Program-made: the position numbers and the translations under genes
NCBI RefSeq assembly: GCF_963675165.1
Contig: NC_087386.1
Coordinates: 4,780,169-4,844,168 of the forward strand
DNA from: Halichondria panicea
Lineage: Eukaryota > Porifera > Demospongiae > Suberitida > Halichondriidae
Direction of reading: 5' to 3'
Length of the DNA stretch: 64,000 bases
The notes under the pieces: generated by a model
The model's input: only the letters and a program-made list of their open reading frames with translations
The model's database searches: none
Told to the model about the DNA's origin: nothing
In this document: piece after piece, positions 9,618-19,480 of the stretch
Position numbering within the stretch: the first letter of the stretch is position 1
Layout of the letters: every line of letters begins with the position of its first letter

Positions 9618-12600
9618 TAGAACTGGGTGTTATAATCATGTGTAGAAGAGGTCACATGCAGTAGGAATCACTATAGTGTTTTCCAGCAACCTTAATGCCA
9701 GGGCTGAACTTTTAGTGATTCTTATGGCCTCAAAATACAGAAAAAGTATACAGCACATGGTGTGTGTGCAAAGGAGGTTGGACTATAGGGTTATTTGCTC
9801 AGGTTATACCATACAACTTACCTCTGGCTTTACTGAGCTTATAATATCTGGCTAGCTGTGTGGATTAGCAAGGGTTAGCGGAAATGTATCTAGCTTGCAT
9901 AGGAATCTAGTAAAAAGTGTATGCACTGATAACAGAATGGAGGGGATTGCTGGGGATCATGCGTGCGCAGGTTGGTTAATGAAAGCTATACTACTAGTAT
10001 AAGTAGCCAGAGAGTCACAGAAAGTTTGCCTCCTAGTCTCCAATGACTATGAAAAACCAGCTAGAAGTAATCATTAATTGTCAACAAGCTCAGCTAAAAG
10101 TAGTAGTACATGGGTATAACCTTCTGGTGTGCGTGTGTGTTTGTGTTGTGTTTGTGTGTACAGGGTAGATGTAAAGTAGATAAGGTTACCACAAAACACA
10201 GCAAATGTGCTTACTCTGCCACATCTTATCTTGCTACCGCAGACAAGTGCATGGCCGCTGTTAGAACAGCCACCAGCCATGCTAGCTATTGAGCCACCAC
10301 TACATGAATCTAATTCCCACCACTTCTGAGAAAGGTGAATTCTAGGAAAGCCTGCAATGAATACACCCCCCCCCCCAAAAGGTGAGCTACATAGCAGTAA
10401 GGGCCAGGGATCCAGCATCAACTAGTGACCCTCCCACTAGTACACATGTACCACCACAGTAACAAAACCTAAATGCTAACCCTATAACCCTAACCCTAAC
10501 ACTATGGACTGCCTTTCAATGACACCTCATAATTATAGTACGTATATAGGGACAATCAAGAAGCACAGAAATTACCTCTGAAACTAGACACTTTCCAGGT
10601 CAATTGTAATGAACTGAGGCCACCACTATAAGAGAACTCACAAGAACTCACAACCAACTGCACACCAACAAGACCCTCCTGAAAGGACACATCTGCTGAA
10701 GCCATAGCTACCTTACCTTACCTATATGATATACTTACCTGTACTATAATAACGTTAAACAAGTAGCAAACGATAAGCTCTGATCCAGACCATATATTAC
10801 CTTGATGCATACCTGTGTGTGTGCGTGTGTGATGGGTGTGCTGCTTAGTTAACTTTCAACGTACCGTATAGTGCGAAATTTTCGAGGGGCTTAATTTTCG
10901 CGGATTTTGTGGGTTACCAATCCTACATGAAAATTAAGTCCACGAAAATAGTTCTAATTATCTGTGTTTATTAAAGGCGTGGCTTCCAGTAAGCAGTCAA
11001 GCCCATGCAGTCATTCCGCGAACATTGTGCAACGAAATGCTTTTAGAGGCCAATCCACGAAATATAAGTTCCTCGAAAATTTCGCGCTATACGGTATATA
11101 GAATGAAGCTAATCTTGGCCGATCTTACACTGGTTGTATAGTCATACTGACAAACATACAATCCGACACGTAGCAAGTGCAGCTTAGTTCAAGCAAATAA
11201 TGCCTAGCACAGTTTGTCAAACTACCTGTAAGGATTATCTAGATACATCCTTGTTCTATAGTAGGATCAAAAGTCTTACTAGGCATATGAATACATATAA
11301 TGTTTATTGTGCATAAAATACAAAACTACAATAGTAGCATGCTCCAGTGCAACACGTGTATATTTGTGTATATTTGGCCATGCTGGGCAATAACTAAACG
11401 TATACTCACACCATAAATTCATATTCCCACTGGTATAGTCAGTAAGCATTGTGCACACCCTGTGATGCTAAGCAACATAATTACTATCCTTAAGCAACAT
11501 ATCACCTACCACATACTATAATTATATCAGGTGTCAATAGGTTAGGGTAATTAGGTTGCATGCATGGGTTAGCACATACCCAGAGTGTTATAGTACAAGA
11601 ATCAATATAGGATCCCTACATATCCAGAGGAGGTATACGACAGGTAATTAGTCTTTTATTGCTCTAATTATCCACCTGTCGGACCTCCTCTGCTACATAC
11701 CTATACAATACACCAAACCCATCTTCATTACCAAATGCACAATTCTATGTGCACAGCTTCTGAGGAAGGTGGGGTTATAGGGGTAGGGAAGGGAGTTACT
11801 AAGAATAGAGCAAAATGCTACCTTATTCAAACACCGAGGTGTTCGCTTGCGGTATGTTTTGTTTTGCTCTAAGTGCTATGGAAGAGCTTAATGGAAACAG
11901 AAGTCTGATGGAGAACATATGAAAATTCATGGGTATATGTTATATAATAAAAGTGGGGCCACTGTTTAATGGTGAAATGCTATAAACATAATTTAGTCCT
12001 TCGAAAATTACCTGCTATACGACACATGGATTGTTTATCCTACTGGCCCTAATGACCCTTACAAGCTGGTAAACAAAAAAATTGGCACAAAGCGTATATG
12101 GCTTGTATTACAGTAATGGGAACTAATAAATAGTCAACTGCATGTGTGCATGTAACACTATGGGAACCAAGTAAAATAGTTCACTGCAGCGTGTAACACA
12201 TTATGAATGTTTCACCATTGAGTATACAAGTTACCACAGTGGTATAATATTAGATTTGCCGCACTGATAACTGAAACCCTGAAGTGGCTGCCATCAAATT
12301 ACTCAAGCATGGAATTCATTCCAGAGAACCACAATCAAGTTTAACTGGCCTTGGGACTATTAGAGCTATGAATTTCACAAGAGAACCACAATCAAGTTTA
12401 ACTGGCCTTGGGACTATGACTAAACAAATAACCCAGGCGCATGGCATGTAGGAAGTAACCTCATGCACCACATGAAATTTAATTATACCACGTGTATTAT
12501 GTTCAAGGCTAAAAAACTTACTTGCATGCATGCATGCACGTTCACCAGCTAGCTACAAAGTTGAAGGCAGCCTAAATAGACTCTGCATGTGAACTACAAA

Positions 12601-13447
12601 TTAAGCTAGCAAAATTGTATTCATGCGAACTGGCGATGCTGTATGGGGAAGTATAATTAGTTTCTTTTCTTAAACCGCTGTGCATATATAATTATTATAG
12701 TGCCGCTGACCTAAAACTACAGTATGCTGTTCTCAAAGCTGTGCATGCTGCGGCTTGCATTTGTTCAGCAAACTGAATTACAACACCTATACTTATAAAT
12801 ATTTTATTGGCCGTTTTAGGCTTCATCACATATTAACTTGTTCTATACATGCTATAAATCACGCGGAGGGATTAGCACTTCAATGCTCTGGCTCTATAGT
12901 CTGCCAGTAACTTGTATATAAGCTCGTCACATTAATTTTACGGGCTCAACAATAGATACTATACAGACTTCTGCCAGGCTATCCTGAAAACTATGGACAG
13001 ATATAAATTTAGTGTATAGATCTACCATGAAGTGATCCAAGTAGATCTATATAGATCTAACTCACTTTTACATCACAAATTGGCAGCCACCTCACAGCTA
13101 GCTGCATGTGGTCAGTATGATCAAGTAGACTGTATATCCAATGACCCTTTTTGTTGTTGTGGGAGTAGAATGGGTAAAGATGCTTGCTGAGAGTTGTGAC
13201 TTCTGAGCTCTGAATGTGGTAGTAGCCACAAACAAGACAGCACCACTATATACACCTATATTAAATCTATAACCTATAGACATTGGCCATTTCATACAAC
13301 TGTTACAGCAATCCAATGTGACATTCAGTCTGCATGTTGAACTCATCCATGCATGTACACAGATTAGATTTTTGCTCGGTTTTATTCGACAATGAAACAA
13401 AATCTGCCAAATTTAAAACTACTATCTTGTTGTGTTGAGGCTACATA
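9618..13447. other. Non-coding part of copy A
   Basis: No gene recognised. It contains the MITE at 10862-11096, a half TIR near 12000-12026, a hairpin at about 11625-11692 (AGAGGAGGTATACGACAGGT with its partner), another around 11806-11872 (AGAGCAAAA arms), a 37-base direct repeat (GAGAACCACAATCAAGTTTA...) at about 12324 and 12381, and a TAACCC-like tract at 10481-10500. Confidence 0.6.
10862..11096. mobile_element. TACCGTATAG...GCTATACGGTA MITE (copy A)
   Basis: About 235 bp; ends match TACCGTATAGTGCGAAATTT and its complement, with internal ATTTTCG and CCACGAAAAT subrepeats. The copy B partner is 31035-31265. Same family as 7844-8053 and 2787-2897. Confidence 0.82.
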
Positions 13448-13513
13448 TATATCCATGGTACAAACACAGTACTATCGCTAGTATACTAGTACTGTGTTTG
13501 TACCATGGATATA
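13448..13513. repeat. Near-perfect 66-base palindrome (copy A)
   Basis: Arms of TATATCCATGGTACAAACAC, continuing AGTAC, surround a loop of about 16 bases. Kept in copy B at 33586-33649, where the loop is two bases shorter. Confidence 0.85.
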
Positions 13514-13649
13514 AAATTTTCCAATGTTGAGAATGAATCAATCAGTGAGATATATTTAAGTACAACTATACTCACATCTACTCGATGCACTGTATATAAC
13601 CCATGGCCAGCCCAAGAAAAAATAACGAATATTTTACTCCACAAAAATG

Positions 13650-13703
13650 ACCCGCTATACGATTATACTGTGGATCCGATCCACAGCATAATCGTATAGC
13701 GGG
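13650..13703. repeat. Palindrome formed from a MITE terminal repeat (copy A)
   Basis: ACCCGCTATACGATTAT and its complement meet head to head around GTGGATCCGATCCAC. The outer part is the same GCGGGTAATTTTCG end used by the TACC...GGTA MITEs, so this looks like a deleted or abutted pair of ends. Copy B: 33787-33840. Confidence 0.75.
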
Positions 13704-14238
13704 TAATTTTCGACAACACTGTTAATTATGAACCTAATAGCTATAATTATACGAATGCACCACCCACCTAATTCATGCATGTCTAGTAGATGGAGAGTGT
13801 TCCCATGCAATGAAAACATTTAATACCCTGAATGTAAATTACCTGTGGGGTGAGAGGGAAATTTTGCCACAAAATTGCTTCAATAAGGCCACTGTTAGTT
13901 GCATACTTGTTTCAGATGAGAATACTAGCTCAACCCGATGAGGGAGGGAGGTCTTCATTACCCATTATCCCATTATTTGATGACATCATGTCCTAACTGA
14001 TGAAAATGCACAAAAGGACGGAGTCTGAACATAACATTTTTTTACGGACTGGCTTTTTGGTGCACAATGCAACTTGCACATGCATGGCACATGGTAAAAT
14101 AATGCAATGTCAGCAAAAAAAAGGACTTTGACCTCAAATAATGGCTGACATCAGCAATAATGACTTAATTGAGGAGGTCTGCACCACGACGAGATGTGCT
14201 GCCTGGAATTGTTATTGGTAAGCAGTCTGCTTATTACT

Positions 14239-14537
14239 TAGTTGGGCGGAGCCCGACCGTCCCTGACGGGAGGTAGGGTTTCAAGCCTATGTCAGGATTT
14301 GTCTTTGCTGCAACTATAGTTGCAGCCCAATCAGATTGCAGCATTTCTACTATCTGTGTCACGTCCGGTTGCGCAACCTCAAGCAAGATAAAATTGGTTA
14401 ACACCCACTTCAGAATAATAAAATAAAATGATTATTCATAGCTGCTTATCAGCGTGTTACATAATTCAGCAAGACAAATCCTGACATAGGCTTGAAACCC
14501 GACCTCCCGTCAGGGACGGTCGGGCTCCGCCCAACTA
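14239..14537. mobile_element. 299-bp TAG...CTA foldback MITE with 9-bp duplication
   Basis: Inverted arms of about 65 bp start TAGTTGGGCGGAGCCCGACC. The flanking CTTATTACT occurs exactly on both sides (14230-14238 and 14538-14546). It lies just right of the duplication edge, in sequence not present after copy B. Confidence 0.88.
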
Positions 14538-14656
14538 CTTATTACTGTAGAAGGCTATACATTACTGTAACAGTAAGAACTGAATGCATGCATGGTTACC
14601 ACATGTATAATAGTCTGGTCAACATCATTATGTGATCACAGATACGTATAGCTAAT

Positions 14657-15436
14657 TATTATGCCTCGAGGCGTAGCCGCACGAGGGATACGGTAAAGCT
14701 GACTGTGTGTGTGTCTGTCTGTCTGTGTGTGTGTGTATTCCAGCTATAACTGCTCAACGGTTGCAATGTAACGAAAACTAACAGCTTCTATAGGCTTCTA
14801 GCCACGTTCTCTTGGATTTTGATTCGTGGATTAGCAAACTAAAGCTTCTTTCTCGAGTTATGGCTAGGTTTGACTCACATTGAAGGCTGTTGCAGTCTCT
14901 TCAGAATCTTTCATAGCATCATCTGTCCGCACAAACTTTCTATTCAACATATGAGTTAGCCTTGCACTAAAGCGCTAGCTTTTTGTTAGCTACAATACTC
15001 AGAAAATATATGTTAAAACAGCTAGCTAGCAGTAGCCATTATTTTGTGAAATTGATATCTTTAGACACACCCTTTAATTATTCCTGTGGATGTAATGCGC
15101 ATGCGCGCTCATCCCCCATGTGTGAGAAAATAATATCCAAGATCCTCCTGGCAGATGATCTTTGTCTTGAGGGCCTGGTAAGCCACAAAACACTACCATA
15201 TAACAATATAGATAACAATATGCATGTACACAGGTCTTTTCTTCTTAGTCTTAGATATTATATACACTGAACTACACATAATACAACAATAGATGCATGT
15301 AAATAAGTCTTTTCTTCTCAGTGACTTTATATAGATAAGCTAACTTAATACTAATATAACACTCTAATACTTTTAAGCGAAAGCAAAAACATGGCGAGAG
15401 GCATTAGCACAGCGCCAGCTTGAACACTAGTTTATT
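14657..15436 (+). repeat. Dispersed repeat with hairpin head and (GT)n
   Basis: Starts ATTATGCCTCGAGGCGTAGC, then CACGAGGGATACGGTA, a GT/GTCT microsatellite and a body ending near GCGCCAGCTTGAACACTAG. A second near-identical copy is at 62517-63672. No protein recognised. Perhaps a non-autonomous element; the class is unknown. Confidence 0.75.
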
Positions 15437-15631
15437 AAAGTATGCGTTTGTTTTGCTTATCCAAACATAATGGGGACATCCAAGTTAACTCATGTTTCAT
15501 GTTTATGTCATGCACCGCTGCACTTTCCTTGTTTCTTTAACTCCTGTCTTATACCCATGCACTGCTGGTCTTCCCCACGAGTTTCACAGCAATCATTGTA
15601 CTAATTATGTAGACAGTGCATTTGATTACTT

Positions 15632-16052
15632 TTGCAGCCAAACGAAGAGAAAAGGAAGCAGAAAGACTGTCTTTGTATCCAGCACACCAGTACTAAAATC
15701 AAAACAAAAAGATCTCATTCCATCTACTGCCTCTAATTCTGAAACAGAAATTGAACATGATGTCCATTCTCCCACCAACTCAACACTGGTGGTGGTGGCT
15801 TTGGTACTGAGAATACACTTCCTATTTCTGAGCAGAATATTGGGGTCACTGTGAGCGAAGAAAAGGATATGCAAAACGCTCAGCAAAGACCAAATTCAAG
15901 GTGATGAAGTGCAAGCCCTGAGTAGAATGGATGGCGACAGGGGTAAAGAGAACCCAACACCAAACGGGGAGTTGCTATCTGATGTGGATAATGGCAGCAG
16001 AGATGTTGTGTGTGGAGAACAAGAAGATGTATATCTGTCTATTGTTCAGTAA
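15632..16052 (+). pseudogene. Broken C-terminal coding block, family not recognised
   Basis: Protein-like sequence continues across three frames. An acceptor-like TTTTGCAG precedes a Ser/Thr-rich stretch (STPVLKSKQKDLIPSTASNS). The frame shifts near 15790 (into GTENTLPISEQNIGV), then again near 15900 into DEVQALSRMDGDRGKENPTP and ends at a TAA near 16052. Sense-like composition and acidic, low-complexity content suggest the last exon of a gene that has decayed, or several very short introns. Function unknown. Confidence 0.4.
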
Positions 16053-16500
16053 CCCTCAACAATCAACCATTTAGTGATGGAGAAACTGATGTGATGTGTA
16101 CATGTAGTATCAAACCATAAATTGTTACGTAGCCTTTACTTACGAAATCATTATGTTTCCCTGCTGTCATTTGAAGTCTCTAAAAACAAACCAGCGCGAT
16201 GCCGGAGTTTGTGATCACCTTATATAATAGATACTATCTTGCGCATGCTATTACATTTCTTTAACTGAACAATCGGTCGACTGTTCCTGCATGCATGCAT
16301 GCATGGGGCTAGCCTATAATGTAATTAAGGGAACAACAGATGTGACAGGGGAGAGAGTGAGAGGGCGCTGTAGTCTGTTCACCGTTAGACAGATAACTTT
16401 CCTAATTTTCTGATGCGGTTTGAGAAGTACTTTGTTTTTGTGGAAAGTGATGTAATGTTAGAGAATGTTCTAGATTTACCATGTGTTGTTGTGCAAGACC

Positions 16501-16569
16501 TAGCCTCGAGACCAGGCCCCTTGAGAAGAGGTTAGGGTTAGGGTTTTAATCGGCCTGGTCTCGAGGCTA
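16501..16569. mobile_element. 69-bp TAG...CTA mini-foldback with TTAGGG core
   Basis: Inverted arms TAGCCTCGAGACCAGGCC and complement flank a short core containing GGTTAGGGTTAGGG. Flanking 9-mers agree at only 6 of 9 positions, so the target duplication is degraded or absent. It abuts the LINE end at 16570. Confidence 0.7.
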
Positions 16570-17036
16570 TCCAAGAGAGATGGAGAAGAAGAGAGCTTAT
16601 GAACAGCGTGTAAGAGAAGTCGAACATGGATCGTTTACGCCTTTGGTTTTCTCTGCTGCGGGAGGTATGGGTCCGGCTGCAGATATAGTCTACAAGAAAC
16701 TAGCTTCAATGCTGGCAGAGAAACAGGACAAAACATACAGCACAACTCTGAATTGGATGAGATGTAGGCTAAATTTCTCCCTCATAAGATCAGAGATTAT
16801 GTTCATCAGAGGCTCTAGGAAGTCATTCACCACCACCACACCATGGAAGGCCTTAGACACTGGCACTATTGACCTAGCAACTCAAGAAGGCCGGGTGCTA
16901 TCGGTCTGAAACATGTGTTTTCACCCAGGAACTTTATAAAATTATGTCACATGTTTTTGTTGTTTTTTCTTGGTTTGTTTTTTTGTTTTGTCTTTTGTCT
17001 TTTGTCTTCTCACTTGCAATAAGTATTATTAAAAAA

Positions 17037-17070
<34 letters not shown>
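16570..17070 (+). mobile_element. 5'-truncated LINE end with poly(A) tail
   Basis: The open frame 16580-16909 contains KRAYEQRVREVEHGSFTPLV and then GGMGPAADIVYKKLASMLAE. This is a conserved block I recall from the C-terminal end of RT-bearing retroelement proteins in cnidarians and sponges. A T-rich 3' region and a long A-run (about 17031-17069) follow. The absence of any upstream RT domain points to 5' truncation during target-primed insertion. The exact clade cannot be set from this fragment. Confidence 0.6.
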
Positions 17071-17092
17071 ACCTGAATATAAAAGGGTCAGT

Positions 17093-17665
17093 TATTATGC
17101 CTCGGTGCGCATGCGCAAGCGAGGTATATACGGTAGTGTGTTTGTGTGTCTGTGTGTGTGTCTGTGTAGACCGCTACAGCTGCTCAAGGATGAATCAAGT
17201 GCAAGTAAGAATTTCTATAGGCTTCTAGTCATGTTTACTTGGATTTTAATTAATTCGTGGATTTGAAAAATAATGCTTCGTTCTCGAGTTATGCCTAGTT
17301 TTGCTTACTTGGAATGCTATTGCAGCCTTTTCAGAAGAGTCCGTAGCAAAACTTGTTCACCGAGTGTTACTACTCTACTTAGTAGTTAGCTCTGCACTAG
17401 AACGCTAGCTATTGGTAGCTGCAAGAGTGAGCAGAAAGCTGCAAGGCTCTGCTGACTTGCAGCCATTAATTTTAGACTTGAACTTTTGGCATCGATCGTT
17501 TTTAACAACAATCATGGTCGATCATTACCCACTCTATTCGGTTGATTGCATGCAGCAAAATTCATCATGATATCAATGTGTGTATAAAAGCTAGCTATTA
17601 GTAGTTTTATGTTATGTAGCTTTGGCACCTCCACCGAGGCATCAGCACCCGCGGTGCTTTCATTG
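17093..17665 (+). repeat. Dispersed GCATGCGC-head repeat, 0.57 kb
   Basis: Head TATGCCTCGGTGCGCATGCG, then CAAGCGAGGTATACGGTAG and GT repeats; tail CACCTCCACCGAGGCATCAG. The 11-base ATGCCTCGGTG of the head recurs inverted at the tail. A sister copy is at 41172-41750. It lies directly after the LINE poly(A) tract. Confidence 0.75.
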
Positions 17666-17729
17666 TTTTTGTAAGTCAGTTGTGTTTATTGCTGTGAAAA
17701 ATTATTGAGAACTTGACAATTAGCGCAAG

Positions 17730-18495
17730 CAGGCGCTGACATATGGTGGGATTATATCGTTGACGACTTACAGCGAGACCCACAGAAGAAGTTTATGAGA
17801 TCAACTATCAGAAGCGGAGCAGCTTACAAGGCATCGGCAGAGAGAATGACGAAGGCCGATCGTGAGCTGATTCAGTCACTACTGGAAGACAGACGAGCAA
17901 TGCAGGCCAGCCTAGATGCCTTAACAAGACTAGTGGAGCGTTCACACACACACTAGGAGAAGACACGGAAGGAACCACAGCTAGGAGGACTCACCACAGC
18001 GAGCCTAAGCTCACAAAGTTTTGTGAAGCTAGCGACGACGTTGAAGCCTACCTCACCACTTTTGAAAGGCTGATGGGGGCTCATGAAGTGGACACAACTC
18101 GATGGGCGTATCTCCTGGCCCCACAATTAACTGGGAAGCTTTTGCAGCCATACCCGATGCTACATCCGGATCTTACGAAGATGTAAAAGCTGCAATACTC
18201 GTACGCTATGATATCAACGACGAGACCTATCGTCAATGATTCAGGGCGGCATCATGCAAGGATGGAGAACCTACCAGGAGCTGGCATGAGAACTCTAGAC
18301 CTTTTAAACAAGTGGATGAAAGACTACAAGGACGATCCCCAGAAGATATTGGAGCAGATAGCTACTGAACAGTTACTGGGTAAAATGACACGAGAAATCC
18401 AGATCTACGTACGCGAGAGGAAACCGGAGTCAGCCATGCAGACAGGAGGCCTTGCCGAAGACTACAACATCCACATGCAGAGATTAGCCAGATAA
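17730..18495 (+). pseudogene. Decayed Ty3/gypsy-type Gag with SCAN-like domain
   Basis: An N-terminal helical part (MTKADRELIQSLLEDRRAM, near 17848) ends in a stop at about 17955. It is followed in other frames by DDVEAYLTTFERLMGAHEVD, RWAYLLAPQLTGK and SYEDVKAAILVRYDINDETY, and then, in 18208-18495, KWMKDYKDDPQKILEQIATE and IYVRERKPESA. This order matches the SCAN domain found in Gags of Gmr1-like Ty3/gypsy elements and in vertebrate SCAN proteins. At least two frameshifts and stops make it non-functional. No protease or RT follows. Confidence 0.7.
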
Positions 18496-19453
18496 TATCA
18501 ACTTAATTAACCCCAACTCACATGATCATCCCTATCAAACATCCATGCTGCATGCATGGTTTATAATTATGTATCACCTTGATTTATATTTTTATATCTT
18601 ATGAAGTAAAGTACGTAAAATATAGTATTGTATACTGCCACAAACAGTTTTCACCAAGGAAAATACGGTCACGTATTATGATTGTTATTTGCAAATGTAG
18701 GTTTTTGCTTGTCAAAAATTATATTAAGCTAAATATTAACATAATGTGATCATTTGTTTTTAAACAAAATGGGGGGCCTCCAACTATTCGTTGTGTTTAC
18801 AAAAGCATGCATGGGATTGCCCGGCCGGATTCATGCATGCAGGGAATAATAATTTATTAATTAAGTACCTTGTTGATATTTCAAGTTCTTGCTTACTACT
18901 GATGACTGTACATGCATGGGTATATTACTATTGGTGTAATCCCTATAGAAACATCTATACATGCACTGTGATGATTTAAGTTGCTTATTGTATATAGCAA
19001 AGTTAAGATATAATACTGAATTATAGCTAGATCTATATATATATAGCTATTATGTACACCATTAGTCAAGCAGTGATAATTATTTCCCCTCCCTGTATAC
19101 CTCCTCATGCATGGCTATACATTTGCATGTGGTTTGTTAAGAGCTGTGATGATTCCTGGAACTTTTAATTGAAATGAGATTCACAGCCTGACTATAGACT
19201 ATAATTATTTCCGGGAAATAGCTTCTGAGTCATGCCTGCACGTGTTTCTATAAGCCTGTGGTAAAATTGTACGCAGCCTTTACTGCTCTTGTTGCATTTT
19301 GAGTGGGCAGATCAAAGGAAACACTGTGCCAATATCTGCCATATGTAAGTTCATTTGTCGTATATTGCTAGATCTACAATAATATTCTAAGTGATTATAC
19401 AATTATGCTAGATTATTTTAGCTTTGTATAGATCCTTCAGCAGTAGTTTTATA
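18496..19453. other. Spacer upstream of the MNT-like first coding exon
   Basis: No gene or element recognised. AT-rich with TGCATGCA repeats. The promoter and any 5' UTR exon of the MNT-like gene could lie here, but I see no clear signal. Confidence 0.45.
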
Positions 19454-19480
19454 GGAGCTGTAGACTATTTGAGCATAGAC

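Larger units (their letters stand above)
1..14178. repeat. Segmental duplication, copy A (left end outside window)
   Basis: Matches 22324-34326 in the same orientation almost throughout; base 1 aligns with 22324 and similarity stops abruptly after base 14178 (partner 34326). Copy A is about 2.2 kb longer, nearly all explained by three insertions absent from copy B: 1861-2396, 6690-7776 and about 9100-9617. In the shared 992-base last MNT exon I count about 17 substitutions and no indels. Because the window starts inside the repeat, the true left end is unseen. It could be a real tandem duplication or two haplotypes assembled in series. Confidence 0.95.

Noticed and set aside
17730-18495. Functional SCAN-domain host gene
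   Set aside because: Stops and frameshifts interrupt the domain at several points, and no zinc-finger or other host domain follows.
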